Origin: Deltaproteobacteria bacterium
GTDB taxonomy: Bacteria > Myxococcota_A > UBA9042 > PHBI01
Direction of reading: 5' to 3'
NCBI GenBank assembly: GCA_020632715.1
Contig: JACKFA010000009.1
Location: 310,001 to 374,000 of the forward strand
DNA: 64,000 nucleotides
The translations under genes were made by a program, and so were the position numbers. A model generated the notes under the pieces. That model ran no database searches, was not told where the DNA came from, and was given only the letters and a program-made list of their open reading frames with translations. Below, piece by piece: positions 49,201-57,172 of this stretch. Within the stretch, counting starts at the first letter, position 1; every line of letters begins with the position of its first letter.

Positions 49201-49407
49201 GAGGCCGCCCGCGCGCCCCGCGTCGAGCAGGAAGTCGGCGGGCAGGTCGAGGTACACCTCCCAGAGCGAGCCCGCGCGGCCCTCCGCGACGACGACCGTC
49301 CCGTCCGGGAGCGCGCCGCCGCCGGGGTCGGCGACGTCCGCGCGGGCGGCCGCGGGGGCGAGGCCGAGGACGAGGAGCGCGGCGAGCGTGTGGCGGGCGC
49401 GGGGCAT
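46252..49407 (-). CDS. N-acetylmuramoyl-L-alanine amidase with inserted golvesin-like domain, Fn3 and MYXO-CTERM tail
   Basis: The 1051-residue secreted protein has a signal peptide and an N-terminal domain of about 130 residues. The Amidase_3 fold starts with VVYVSAGHGF (zinc His near 165) and NEVVEDL (zinc Glu). It is then interrupted by a beta-sandwich region resembling golvesin C-terminal-like domains (ARWTPTIPADGYYRVAISYTQ to RFWFYAGQ). The fold resumes with VAWHTNAP (zinc His) and SVLVEVAFHD (catalytic Glu). An Fn3-like domain (about 600-690), an unassigned domain, a Pro/Asp/Thr linker and GEGCGAGG plus a hydrophobic run and ARRRR, the MYXO-CTERM signal, follow. GGAGG lies 5 nt before the ATG. 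It probably cuts peptidoglycan at the cell surface. Confidence 0.85.
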   Translation of the reverse strand: MPRARHTLAALLVLGLAPAAARADVADPGGGALPDGTVVVAEGRAGSLWEVYLDLPADFLLDAGRAGGLTERWLEGFQEDVRDALAARGEDRDVRGVLPWAIDPRDPDGPWVPLVSLLPAATPPAPKPGELPRPTGPLLNGLVWSDAPGASAGALSGKVVYVSAGHGFTWTETLGRWATQRGNTNEVVEDLISAETIDQYLIQYLANAGATVFTVRERDMNPRRVIVDAEGNGQASLEGAGVYVEEGGGFAAGAAGFRAGLAPYQGEVNPFAQGGTRAVATVSGAATATARWTPTIPADGYYRVAISYTQAAGNAKDAHFVVRHPGGDTDFRVNQERHGNTWVDLGRFWFYAGQDPARGSVLLLNDSALEPGDLVVADAVRFGGGMGDAARGDGTGAATSPTSGRPKFEECSRYHAQFNGAPTTVYARLGNDRDDDVSTRSRYAAWQNESGEDAVYVAWHTNAPNPGRGTSTYVYGPNPPNGTYDFTGAVGSDVLAQKVHGELVSDIRAALDPSWQDRGINSAYFGEVNPTHNNEMPSVLVEVAFHDTPADATWLKSPRFRQVAARAFYQGIVKYFAQRDGKAVVLAPDAPVAVAARAIDAGSARVTWSAPPSEGTGVGGDAPTSYKVYTSHDGRSWDNGVAVTGTSWTASGLAPGVAVYYRVAGVNAGGESFPSTTVGVATGCPTGTAPVLVVYGFTRLDASSAPRDDLSAYSLGSPYRLRQDEMNTFGYVVEHGAAWASAGVPFDSAEATAVGGSGVPLGDYAVVDWVLGEESTVDETLSDAEQAMITAWRGAGGARALVTSGAELLWDLDEKGSASDKAFAAGTLGATYLADRAETQGVVGAGALAGVPALTLDDGTLGTFDVYYPDVLTPVAGAQAILSYDNGAGAAGVLYRSGSFAAVTLGAPIEALYPASARNALVAALADELDVPTIASGGCGDVGPADPGPEPPVEQVGAEETAADTVSGTDTAIGTDTGTPGTDTLPGVDALVDGAGGAHAQDPFRQVSTATKQVAGEGCGAGGAASPLLLALAALLLLGRMSARRRRVSPR

Positions 49408-49606
49408 GGGCACCTCCGAAGGGGCGCCCACTATTCCGCGCCGCCGCGCGACGACGCAAGCACAACGAGCGCGAGCGCGACGCCCCGGTGACGCGCCCGC
49501 AAACACTCCGTCGCTGCGTAGCGCGGGTGTCGACCGCGCGCTCCCGCGCCGCGTAACGTCGTGCGCAGGCGGGCCGAGCGGCCGCTCGGGGCGCGGGTCG
49601 AACGGC

Positions 49607-49622
49607 TGGCACGCGGGTTGCC
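49607..49622 (+). promoter_or_regulatory. Sigma-54 promoter (-24/-12), consensus
   Basis: TGGCACGCGGGTTGCC matches TGGCACG-N4-TTGC exactly, with GG at 49608-49609 and GC at 49620-49621. The start site would be near 49633, about 40 nt before the gtrA-like ATG. It is in the 266-bp divergent gap with the amidase gene, which otherwise shows no gene. Confidence 0.75.
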
Positions 49623-49673
49623 TTCCACCGAGTCGCACCCAACTGGTTCAACCACTTCAGAGAGGGCCCGCCG

Positions 49674-50066
49674 ATGAGCACCCGCCGCACCTTCAACAAG
49701 AGCCTCGCGATCGGCGTCGTCGCCACGCTGACCGACCTCGCGATGCTCTGGCTCGCGGTCACCGTCCTCGGGATCCCCGAGGCGGTCGCGAACGTCCCGG
49801 CGCTGCTCGCGGGCGTCGTGGTCCAGTTCTTCGGCAACAAGTACGTCGCCTTCGAGGACCGCTCCCGCGACCTCGTCCGCCAGGGCGCCTGGTTCGCCGC
49901 CATCGAGTGCGGCGCGCTCGCCCTGAACGCGGGCCTCTTCCACCTGCTCGCGGTCGTCCTCGGCGCGCACTACCTCGTCGCGCGCCTCGTCGCCTCCGCC
50001 CTCGTCTACGTCGGCTACAGCTACCCCCTCTGGGGCCGCCTCTTCCGCGCCTCGTCGCGCGCCTGA
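49674..50066 (+). CDS. GtrA-family membrane protein
   Basis: The 130-residue protein has four membrane helices and the GtrA features GVVATLTDLAMLWLAV and VVVQFFGNKYVAFED; the FFGNKYVAF motif is typical. GtrA proteins are thought to flip polyprenyl- or lipid-linked sugars across the inner membrane. The next gene, 36 bp downstream, is a GT21-like glycosyltransferase, so the pair probably glycosylates a lipid or surface polymer. Transcription is likely from the sigma-54 promoter 52 bp upstream. Confidence 0.88.
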   Translation: MSTRRTFNKSLAIGVVATLTDLAMLWLAVTVLGIPEAVANVPALLAGVVVQFFGNKYVAFEDRSRDLVRQGAWFAAIECGALALNAGLFHLLAVVLGAHYLVARLVASALVYVGYSYPLWGRLFRASSRA

Positions 50067-50102
50067 TCCCCCCGGCACCACCCACTCACCGGAGACGCCG
50101 CC

Positions 50103-51290
50103 ATGATGCTCGCCTTCGCCCCCGTCGCCCTCGCCGCCCTCGCGATCCTCGCCTGCACGGCGCTCACCCTCGCCTCCATCGTCGCCGTCTTCCGCGCGAC
50201 CAGCACGCGCCGAGGCGGCGCCCCCCGGCGCGCGCCGACCTCGCCGCCGGTCACCATCCTGAAGCCCCTCTGCGGGGCCGACGACGACCTCGAGGCCAAC
50301 CTCGCCACGTTCTTCGAGCTCGACTACCCCGACTTCGAGCTCGTCTTCGGCGTCGAGGGCGACGCCGACCCCGCCATCGCCGTCGTCCGCGGCCTGCGCG
50401 CCCGCTACCCCGACGTCCGCGCGCGGCTCGTCATCCACGACGGCAAGCGCGGCCTGAACCCGAAGGTCTCGAACCTGCGCGCCATCCTCGAGGCCGGCAC
50501 GCACGACGTCGTCCTCATCAGCGACTCCAACATCGCCGTCGGCCGCGGCGAGCTCCGCGCCATGGTCGACACGCTCGAAGGCGACCCGGAGACCGGCCTC
50601 GTCACGAGCCTCTTCGCGGGCGTCGGCGAGGCCACCCTCGGCGCGACGCTCGAGAACCTGCACCTCGTCGGCGCCGTCGCGGGCAGCGTCGCCGCGACCG
50701 GCGTCATGTCCCCGAACGCCGTCTGCGTCGGGAAGTCCATGCTCTTCCGCCGCTCGGTGCTCGACGGGCTCGGCGGCCTCGGCGCCGTCGCCAACGTGCT
50801 CGCCGAGGACTACGTCATCGGCTGCATGTTCGCCGCCGCCGGCTACCGCGTGCGCCTCTCGCCGAGCGTCATCGACAACACCTGCAAGTCGACGACCGTC
50901 CGCCGCTTCCTCGCGCGCCACCGCCGCTGGGCCCTCATCCGGAGCCGCGTCGCCCCCCTCCTCTACCCGTTCGAGTGGCTCGCGAACCCCATGGCGGTCG
51001 CGCTCGTCGCCGCTGCCCTCGGCGTCGCCGGCCCCCTCGCGGTCACCTGGGGCCTCGCCCTCACGCTCGTCCGCGACGCGCTCCAGTGGGTCCGCCTGCG
51101 CGGCCGCCGCGGCCTCGCCATGGCGCTCCCGCTCGGCCCGCTGAAGGAGCTCGCGATGATCGCCGTGTGGGCGAGCGCCCCCTTCGTGCGCCGCGTCAGC
51201 TGGCGCGGGAAGTCCTTCCGCGTGAGCACCGGCACGCGCCTCTACGCCGAGGCCCCCGTCGAGGAGCCGGCCGTCCTCCGCTGCGAGTAG
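50103..51290 (+). CDS. GT21-like glycosyltransferase (ceramide glucosyltransferase/HpnI type)
   Basis: The 395-residue protein has an N-terminal membrane helix and the GT2/GT21 signature: VTILKPLCGADDDLEANLATFF, VSNLRAILEAGTHDVVLISDSNI with the DxD-like Asp-Ser-Asp, EDYVIGCMF and RHRRWALIR for the (Q/R)xxRW motif. Two or three C-terminal membrane helices follow. Family members transfer a sugar to ceramide or, in the HpnI group, to hopanoids. No sphingolipid or hopanoid synthesis gene is near, so the acceptor is unknown. GGAG lies about 8 nt before the ATG. It follows the GtrA gene in the same operon. Confidence 0.85.
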   Translation: MMLAFAPVALAALAILACTALTLASIVAVFRATSTRRGGAPRRAPTSPPVTILKPLCGADDDLEANLATFFELDYPDFELVFGVEGDADPAIAVVRGLRARYPDVRARLVIHDGKRGLNPKVSNLRAILEAGTHDVVLISDSNIAVGRGELRAMVDTLEGDPETGLVTSLFAGVGEATLGATLENLHLVGAVAGSVAATGVMSPNAVCVGKSMLFRRSVLDGLGGLGAVANVLAEDYVIGCMFAAAGYRVRLSPSVIDNTCKSTTVRRFLARHRRWALIRSRVAPLLYPFEWLANPMAVALVAAALGVAGPLAVTWGLALTLVRDALQWVRLRGRRGLAMALPLGPLKELAMIAVWASAPFVRRVSWRGKSFRVSTGTRLYAEAPVEEPAVLRCE

Positions 51291-51430
51291 CGCGCGCCCT
51301 CCTGCGCCCTCGGGCGTTGCCCCTGCGCGCATCGCGCGGTGTCCTCCTGGCGACGCGGCACCGCGCGGCGGTTGCGCTCGCCGCCCGGTCGCGCGAGATT
51401 CGCCACGCCCCCGACATCGCAGGACGCCGC

Positions 51431-52774
51431 ATGAACGACGCCCAGAGCACCAACCCGCGCCTCCCCTCGGACCTCGGTCTGCCCGCGCTCGGCCTCGTCA
51501 TGCAAGGCGTCGCGGGGGTCTTCACCGGGTTCGGCGCCTTCTTCTTCGTCTTCCTCCTCATCGCCCCGACGCAGTTCGACGGCGGCGCCCGCCTCATGGC
51601 CATCGGCGTGCTCGTGGCCGGCCTCGTGCGCGGCATCGCCCACCTGATGGCGGGCCGCGAGGTCGCCCGGCGGAGCCCGCAGCTCCAGCGCGCGGTCCGG
51701 AACTACGCCATCACCGCGGGCGTGACGACCGCGCTCACGATCGTGCTCGCCCTGGTCGGTACCCAGCTCCCGCTGCCCCCGACCCTCCTCGTCCCCTTCG
51801 CCCTGGCCTCCCTCGCGTGGCCGATCGCGCTCGTCCTCCTCGTCTTCCGCCGCCGCGTCACCGAGGCGTTCGCGGCCGCCGAGACCTTCGAGGTCGATCT
51901 CGCGCCGAGCGACCGCTCCATCGAGGGCGCGGGCGTCCTGATGACGCTCTTCGGCGCGTTCGGGCTCGGGCTCTCGCTCATGGGCGCCTACGCCGCCCTC
52001 CGGATGGGCACGCCGCCCGGCCTCTACGGGGTCCTCCTCGTGGCCGTCATGGCCGCCCTCGTCGCGCGCTCCGTCATCCACGTGGTCGCCGGCGTCCAGG
52101 CGAGCCGCGGGCTGCGCCCGACCACGTTCCAGGCGCGCACGACGCTCTACGTGACGATGGCGGTGATCTCCTTCGCCCTGCTCGCGGCGTTCCTGCTGCT
52201 CATATCCGGCGGGCAGGGGATCCTGCTCCTCATGCTCCTCCTCCCGACGCTCGCGTTCGTCCTCCTCGCGTGGCCGATGGCGATCCGCGGCTTCGCCCAG
52301 CAGGCGGTGATGTCCGACATCGGCGAGGGCGACGGCACCGTCGCGTTCGGCGTCGCCCCGGATCGCGGCCTCACCGCCTTCGGCTACTGGCTCGTCTTCT
52401 ACGGCAGCTGGTCGCTCGCCACGTCGGTCGCGCAGCTCATCTTCGTCGGGTCCGTCGGCGCCGACGCGCTCGCCGCCCTCGGCGGGATCGCCGGTCACGA
52501 GGTCTGGATGGCGCCGATCGAGGCTGGGCTCGCGCTCTGGGCGGGCCTCGAGCTCGTCGAGATGACCCCGCGCTACCGCGTCGCCGCGATGGTCTACGGC
52601 GCCGCGGCCCTCGTGTTCCTGGCGCTCCGCTGGCCCTTCTTCCCCGACACCGAGGACGTCGGCATCGACTTCCCCCTCGCCATGAACCTGCTCTTCACCG
52701 CCATCGCCCTCGCGATGCCGATCATGGCCTTCGTCCTCATCTCGCGGCGCCTCCCGCCGGCCGAGGCGACCTGA
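51431..52774 (+). CDS. Polytopic membrane protein of unknown function
   Basis: The 447-residue protein has about twelve hydrophobic helices in four-helix blocks, with repeated 'LMAIGVLVAGLVRGIAHLMAG' and 'VMAALVARSVIHVVAG'-like motifs near residues 58-78 and 200-220. These suggest an internal duplication. No transporter or enzyme signature was found. The ATG at 51431 is the first start that puts the first helix at residue 18. It lies 140 bp after the glycosyltransferase gene, so it may share that operon or have its own promoter. Confidence 0.65.
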   Translation: MNDAQSTNPRLPSDLGLPALGLVMQGVAGVFTGFGAFFFVFLLIAPTQFDGGARLMAIGVLVAGLVRGIAHLMAGREVARRSPQLQRAVRNYAITAGVTTALTIVLALVGTQLPLPPTLLVPFALASLAWPIALVLLVFRRRVTEAFAAAETFEVDLAPSDRSIEGAGVLMTLFGAFGLGLSLMGAYAALRMGTPPGLYGVLLVAVMAALVARSVIHVVAGVQASRGLRPTTFQARTTLYVTMAVISFALLAAFLLLISGGQGILLLMLLLPTLAFVLLAWPMAIRGFAQQAVMSDIGEGDGTVAFGVAPDRGLTAFGYWLVFYGSWSLATSVAQLIFVGSVGADALAALGGIAGHEVWMAPIEAGLALWAGLELVEMTPRYRVAAMVYGAAALVFLALRWPFFPDTEDVGIDFPLAMNLLFTAIALAMPIMAFVLISRRLPPAEAT

Positions 52775-52801
52775 GCCGACCGTCGATCTCGGGGCGTTTG
52801 C

Positions 52802-52811
52802 CTGCTATACG
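52802..52811 (+). promoter_or_regulatory. Candidate extended -10 promoter of the DsbA-like lipoprotein gene
   Basis: TGC-TATACG forms an extended -10 (TGnTATAcG) about 30 nt before the GTG at 52842. No -35 is obvious. Weak evidence. Confidence 0.3.
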
Positions 52812-52841
52812 GCCACCGCCACCAGCTGGAGCCTCGACACC

Positions 52842-53732
52842 GTGCGCCTCGCCCTCCCCGCCGCCCTCGCCCTCGCCGCCCTCGCCGCCTGCGCGGCCCC
52901 GCCCGAGCCCGCGCCGATCCTCGAGTCGTCGACGACCGAGGCCGGCCGCCTCGGCTTCGATCCCCCCGACGAGGTCGCCGCCGACGCGGTCACGACGCCG
53001 GCCTCCGGCGCGCGCGAGCCGCTCGTCGTCGTGACCGAGTTCCTCGACTACACGTGCCCGCACTGCGCCAACGCGACGCGCATCATCGAGCGCGCCGAGC
53101 GCCACTGGCCGGACGTCGTGCAGGTGCAGTTCCGCGCCTTCCCGCTCTCGGCCGACGGCGAGGAGCTCGCGGTCGCAGCACAGGCGGCGCACCGGCAGGG
53201 CGCGTGGCGCTGCTTCTCGAACGCCCTCTTCCAGACGCGCGGCGACTGGGTGCGTGAGGGCAAGATGGGGCGCGAGCACGCCATCGCCGGCGCCGTCGCG
53301 CGCTGCGGCCTCGACGCCGAGCAGCTCGAGCGGGACCGCCGCGATCCGCGCGTCCTCGACAAGGTCCGCGAGGACCGCGCCCTCGGCGAGCGCGTCGGCG
53401 TCGACGGCACCCCCACCTTCCTCGTCGACGGGCAGGACGTGATCCCCGTGCCGTTCTTCGGGATCCCGCCCGACCGCACCTTCATGGCGACCGTGCGCCG
53501 CCACCTCGCCGCCGCGCGCGAGGCCGTCGCCCACGGGCGCCGCTGGGACAGCGTGATCGTGCTCGCCGCGGACGTCGCGCTCGAGGATCCCGAGGCCGCG
53601 CTCTGGCTCGTCGAGGGCACCCTCCCCTACGGCGCCGAGCCCGAGGGCGAGCACGACCACGACCACGACCACGGACACGACCACGACGACGCGGGCTACC
53701 CCTACGAGGGCGCCTACGACGACGGCATGTGA
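52842..53732 (+). CDS. DsbA-like thioredoxin-fold lipoprotein with His/Asp-rich tail
   Basis: The 296-residue protein starts with a lipoprotein signal (LALAALAAC, Cys near residue 17). It has a thioredoxin domain with the active site FLDYTCPHCANAT (CPHC, near residue 70), a helical insert, and GTPTFLVDG, where Pro is the conserved cis-proline. DsbA/DsbC-like proteins handle disulfide bonds in the periplasm; here the protein is anchored to a membrane. The C-terminus has a run of His and Asp (HDHDHDHGHDHDD), likely a metal-binding tail (Zn, Ni or Cu). The start is a GTG with GGAG upstream. No other dsb gene is near. Confidence 0.85.
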   Translation: MRLALPAALALAALAACAAPPEPAPILESSTTEAGRLGFDPPDEVAADAVTTPASGAREPLVVVTEFLDYTCPHCANATRIIERAERHWPDVVQVQFRAFPLSADGEELAVAAQAAHRQGAWRCFSNALFQTRGDWVREGKMGREHAIAGAVARCGLDAEQLERDRRDPRVLDKVREDRALGERVGVDGTPTFLVDGQDVIPVPFFGIPPDRTFMATVRRHLAAAREAVAHGRRWDSVIVLAADVALEDPEAALWLVEGTLPYGAEPEGEHDHDHDHGHDHDDAGYPYEGAYDDGM

Positions 53733-53743
53733 ACGCCGTTCAC
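53729..53743. repeat. Palindrome between convergent genes
   Basis: GTGAACGCCGTTCAC has 5-bp arms and a 5-base centre and overlaps the stop codon of the DsbA-like gene. It differs from the site at 28277-28293 by one base in its centre (positions compared over 15 bp). Both lie between converging genes. Confidence 0.4.
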
Positions 53744-53768
53744 GCGGAGACCACGCGCCCGGCCGCGC

Positions 53769-56330
53769 TCAGCGCGCGACGAGCGCCGGCTTCCCGTCCA
53801 CGACCCAGGTCCCGACGAACTGCTGGAACTGGCGCTGGAGGCCGGCGTCGCGGAAGAGCACGAAGTGCCCGTCGTACCCGCTCGGGGCGGCCTGCACCTC
53901 GACCCCGGTCACGATCTCCCCGTTGCGGTTGATGTTGTCGACCACGGGCGGGGTGACCTTCTTGACGCCGCCGTAGTCGTCGAGCACGGGCTCGGCCTGC
54001 TCGGCGCGGAGGAGCTTCGTGAAGACCTGCGCAGTGACGGGCGGCGTGTAGGTGTCGCCGAGGCCGTAGGTGTGCATGACGTGCTGCATCGGGCGCCCGC
54101 GCGGGTCATCCATGAGCCGCCGCAGGTGGTTCATGGGGTCGACGGGGTCGAAGAGGCCCTGGAGGATCGCGAGCGCCGGGTGGAGGTCGCCGACGGGGGC
54201 GATGCCGCTGTCCGTGAACTCCTGGAGGGCGATGGCGACGCCCGTCGGCACGTCGACGGGGCTCGTCTTGTGGAGGAGGCCGAGGACGAGGCCCGCGCCG
54301 GCGCCGCTCCAGACGTCGAGGCCGAGGAGCGGCTCGTAGGCGGCGGCGAGGGGGCCGGTCGCCGAGCCCTGGCTGTGGCCGATGATGGCGAACTTCGAGG
54401 GGTTGAAGCGGATGAGCTCGCCGGTCGGGCTGTCGGCGGCGGCGATCTCGAGGTTCTCGAAGGTGTTCACGAGCGAGAAGACGTCGGCGGCGCCCTGGAA
54501 GACGTTCCCGCGCGCGGCGACGGGGTTCGCGAAGTTGTAGAAGAGGCCGTCGGGCGGGAGATCGCTCGAGCGGCGCTCGCCGTGCATCGGGCCGTCCCAG
54601 CTGACGACGGCGACGCCCACCTCGACGGCGGGATCGCCCACCATGACGTGCGAGAGCGGGATCCCGGCGTCGCGCACGCCGGAGCGGAAGGAGCCGCCGG
54701 TCCCGTGCCCGTAGAAGGCGACGGGCCAGCCGTTGGTCGGCATCCCCGCGCCGCCCTTCGGGATGGTGAGGCTCACGCAGACGTCCTCGTTGCCCTGCGT
54801 GACGACGCCGCCGTCGGCGTTCATCACGAGCCCGCCGCCGTCCTCGGGGTCGAGGTAGGGGCGCGTGCCCTTCTGGACGCGCGGGATCGGCACGCGCATG
54901 TGGATCTCGTAGACGCTCGCGTCGGCGGTGAAGCAGCCGCGCACGTGGTCGTCGCCCGTGAGCCCGTCGTCGCAGGGGCTCGCGACGCCCTGGTCGCAGA
55001 GCGTCAGCTGCTTCGGCTTCGTCGGAGGCTGCGCGCGGATGGCCTCGCGGATCTTCGGGAGCTCGACGTCGACGGCCTGCGTCGTGAAGACGGCCGCGGC
55101 GATGACGCGATCGGCGCCGACGAGGGCGTCCTCGCGGGCGACGTAGGCGCGGAGCGGGGCGTAGGCGTCCCAGGCCTTCCCGAGCGTGGCGTCCGCGGGG
55201 CGTGTGGCCCCCATGACGTCCTGGAAGTCGGCGTCGGCGACGAGCTCGACGCCCTCGGCGTTCTTGACGCCGCGCGCGAGGATGACGGCGTAGGTGGTCT
55301 CGGGGCGGAGCGGCGAGTCCCAGCTCGGCCGCACGGCGAGGTAGCGCGGGCAGATGTACGGGGTGCGGCCGTCGGTGACGACGTAGCCGTAGGCCGGGTG
55401 CGTGTTGAAGCCGGGGGTGTCGGGCGTGATGTTGAGGAAGTAGAGGGTCGGGTCGCCCGGCGGCGGGTTCGCGATCCCCTCGGCCCAGACGGAGCCGAGC
55501 TCGAAGGGGGCCGAGAAGCGGAACGTGATCGAGGGCGCGGTGGAGAACCCGGTCTGCACGACCTCGGCGGCGTTCAGGACGCGCTCGACGACGTCGAAGC
55601 CGACGAGCCCGGGGCCCGGCGTCGGGAAGCCCGAGAGGTCGAGGTGCCCGTCGGCCTTCTTGCGGATGTCGTTCGGGAACGGGAGGCGGAAGAAGTCGCC
55701 GTCGACGCCGGCGCGCGGCACCTCGAAGTAGACGCGGGGATCGCCGGGGTCGGCGTCGTCGCAGGTCTCGCCGGTCCACGGCTTGAAGCCGAACACGACG
55801 CTGCCGGGGCCGCAGGTGCCGTCCTCGCGGCAGGCGAGCCCGGCGAGGCAGTCGGTGAGGTCGCCGCAGGCGGCGCCGACGTCGCCCGTGCCCGACTCGA
55901 CGCACGCGCCGCTGAAGCCCGTGGGCTTGCAGACGAGGCCGCGCTGGCAGTCGCCGGGGGTCGTGCAGGCGGTCGCGTAGGCGCCCTCGCCGGCGGCGCG
56001 GCACACGCCCTCGAGGCCGCAGTGGAGGCCGTCGTCGCACTCGTCGGTGAGGATGCAGGGGCGGCCCTCCTGCGTGTCGCCGACGGGCTTGCAGGCGCTG
56101 TCGACGCAGCGGAGGCCGAAGCGGCACCCGGTCGGCACGGCGTCGGCCGAGCAGGCGCCGCCGATGCCCTCGCCCGCGGTGGGGTCGAGGTTGATGATGT
56201 CGCCGAAGGAGTCGAGGTCGACGTCGGGGATGAAGTCCTCGGCGCGGAAGAGGCCCTTGCAGCCGGCGAGCGCGAGGGCGGACGCGGCGAGGACGGCGGC
56301 GAGGAGGAGCTCGGGACGGGCCGGGCGCAT
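53769..56330 (-). CDS. Lipoprotein with Cys-rich repeats and an alpha/beta-hydrolase domain
   Basis: The 853-residue protein has a strong lipobox (ASALALAGC, Cys near residue 24). A Cys-rich part follows (about residues 55-190) with repeats of the type GRPCILTDECDDGLHCGLEGVC, resembling Dickkopf/EGF-like modules. Residues 200-420 contain beta structure. A C-terminal alpha/beta-hydrolase domain carries the nucleophile elbow FAIIGHSQGSATGPLAA near residue 655, preceded by WPVAFYGHGTGGSF (oxyanion-loop type). It could be an outer-surface esterase or lipase. It is convergent with the DsbA-like gene and divergent in space from pgsA, on the same strand. The ATG is immediately followed by the basic start of the signal. 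Confidence 0.8.
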   Translation of the reverse strand: MRPARPELLLAAVLAASALALAGCKGLFRAEDFIPDVDLDSFGDIINLDPTAGEGIGGACSADAVPTGCRFGLRCVDSACKPVGDTQEGRPCILTDECDDGLHCGLEGVCRAAGEGAYATACTTPGDCQRGLVCKPTGFSGACVESGTGDVGAACGDLTDCLAGLACREDGTCGPGSVVFGFKPWTGETCDDADPGDPRVYFEVPRAGVDGDFFRLPFPNDIRKKADGHLDLSGFPTPGPGLVGFDVVERVLNAAEVVQTGFSTAPSITFRFSAPFELGSVWAEGIANPPPGDPTLYFLNITPDTPGFNTHPAYGYVVTDGRTPYICPRYLAVRPSWDSPLRPETTYAVILARGVKNAEGVELVADADFQDVMGATRPADATLGKAWDAYAPLRAYVAREDALVGADRVIAAAVFTTQAVDVELPKIREAIRAQPPTKPKQLTLCDQGVASPCDDGLTGDDHVRGCFTADASVYEIHMRVPIPRVQKGTRPYLDPEDGGGLVMNADGGVVTQGNEDVCVSLTIPKGGAGMPTNGWPVAFYGHGTGGSFRSGVRDAGIPLSHVMVGDPAVEVGVAVVSWDGPMHGERRSSDLPPDGLFYNFANPVAARGNVFQGAADVFSLVNTFENLEIAAADSPTGELIRFNPSKFAIIGHSQGSATGPLAAAYEPLLGLDVWSGAGAGLVLGLLHKTSPVDVPTGVAIALQEFTDSGIAPVGDLHPALAILQGLFDPVDPMNHLRRLMDDPRGRPMQHVMHTYGLGDTYTPPVTAQVFTKLLRAEQAEPVLDDYGGVKKVTPPVVDNINRNGEIVTGVEVQAAPSGYDGHFVLFRDAGLQRQFQQFVGTWVVDGKPALVAR

Positions 56331-56443
56331 CGGGACCTCGATTCGAAGGGCTTGGTCGAGCCTCGCGATGCTACCACCGCGCGCGACTCGATGCAGGTAC
56401 GGTCACCGCGCCGAAAAGCTCGAGCGGCGCGCGCGCGCTGTCG

Positions 56444-57070
56444 TCACCGCTTCGCGATGGCCCCGAGGAACTTCCCGAAATACTGGCCGGCGGAGGCGAG
56501 GCTGAAGACCATCGCGAGCGCGAGGAGCCAGAACCCGAGGGCGTTGAAGTCCACGATGACGCGACCGGCGAAGAGGAAGTCGATGTAGAAGCGCTCGTGC
56601 AGGAGGAGCGCGACGAGCCCGATGAGCTGGAAGGCGGTCTTGAACTTGCCGGAGCTCACGACGTCGATGGACAGCCCCTCGGACGAGGCGATGGCGCGGA
56701 GGGCCTGGATCGACAGCTCGCGCGAGAGCAGGAGCACGACGAACCAGCCGGGGATCCGGCCGAGCTCGGCCGCGATGACGAGGGTCGCCGTGACGATGAG
56801 CTTGTCGGCGAGCGGGTCGAGGAGCTTCCCGAGCACGGACACGAGGTTGCGCTTCCGGGCGAGGTAGCCGTCGAGCCAGTCGGTGATGGCGGCGAGGGTG
56901 AAGAGGAGCGCCGCGATGACGTTGGCCCAGCGCGTGCCCTGGAGCATCAGCACCATGACCGGCGGGATCATGGCGATGCGCGTGAAGGTGAGGAGATTCG
57001 GGAGGTTCGTGACCTCCTCCCGGAGCGTGCGCTTCGGGGGATCTCCCGGGGGTTCTTCGGGCGACGTCAT
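56444..57070 (-). CDS. pgsA: CDP-diacylglycerol--glycerol-3-phosphate 3-phosphatidyltransferase
   Basis: The 208-residue membrane enzyme carries the full CDP-alcohol phosphotransferase motif DWLDGYLARKRN...GKLLDPLADK (D-x2-DG-x2-AR-x8-G-x3-D-x3-D). It makes phosphatidylglycerol phosphate from CDP-diacylglycerol, the committed step to phosphatidylglycerol and cardiolipin. Other visible features are NLPNLLTFTRIAMIP before the first helix and four to five further helices. Length is normal for the family. A -10-like TAGGCT sits 8 nt before the ATG, suggesting a leaderless transcript. Confidence 0.93.
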   Translation of the reverse strand: MTSPEEPPGDPPKRTLREEVTNLPNLLTFTRIAMIPPVMVLMLQGTRWANVIAALLFTLAAITDWLDGYLARKRNLVSVLGKLLDPLADKLIVTATLVIAAELGRIPGWFVVLLLSRELSIQALRAIASSEGLSIDVVSSGKFKTAFQLIGLVALLLHERFYIDFLFAGRVIVDFNALGFWLLALAMVFSLASAGQYFGKFLGAIAKR

Positions 57071-57078
57071 GGCGCGGG

Positions 57079-57107
57079 AGCCTACCCCGAAGCGCCGGCG
57101 GAGTCAC
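57079..57107 (-). promoter_or_regulatory. Sigma-70-type promoter for pgsA, near-leaderless
   Basis: On the minus strand GTGACT (57102-57107), a 17-bp spacer and TAGGCT (57079-57084) are followed by CCCGCGCC and the ATG. The spacer to the ATG equals that of the exonuclease gene at 11686. Confidence 0.45.
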
Positions 57108-57172
57108 TCGGTTGCGGCCATGGGCGTTCCCGACGATGCTGCCGCCCGAGAGCGGTGGACAGGACGGCGCGC

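Noticed and set aside
51300..51430. Sigma-54-like GGCAC-TTGC match before the membrane-protein gene at 51431
   Set aside because: The distance between the GG and GC elements is too long (about 5 bp over).
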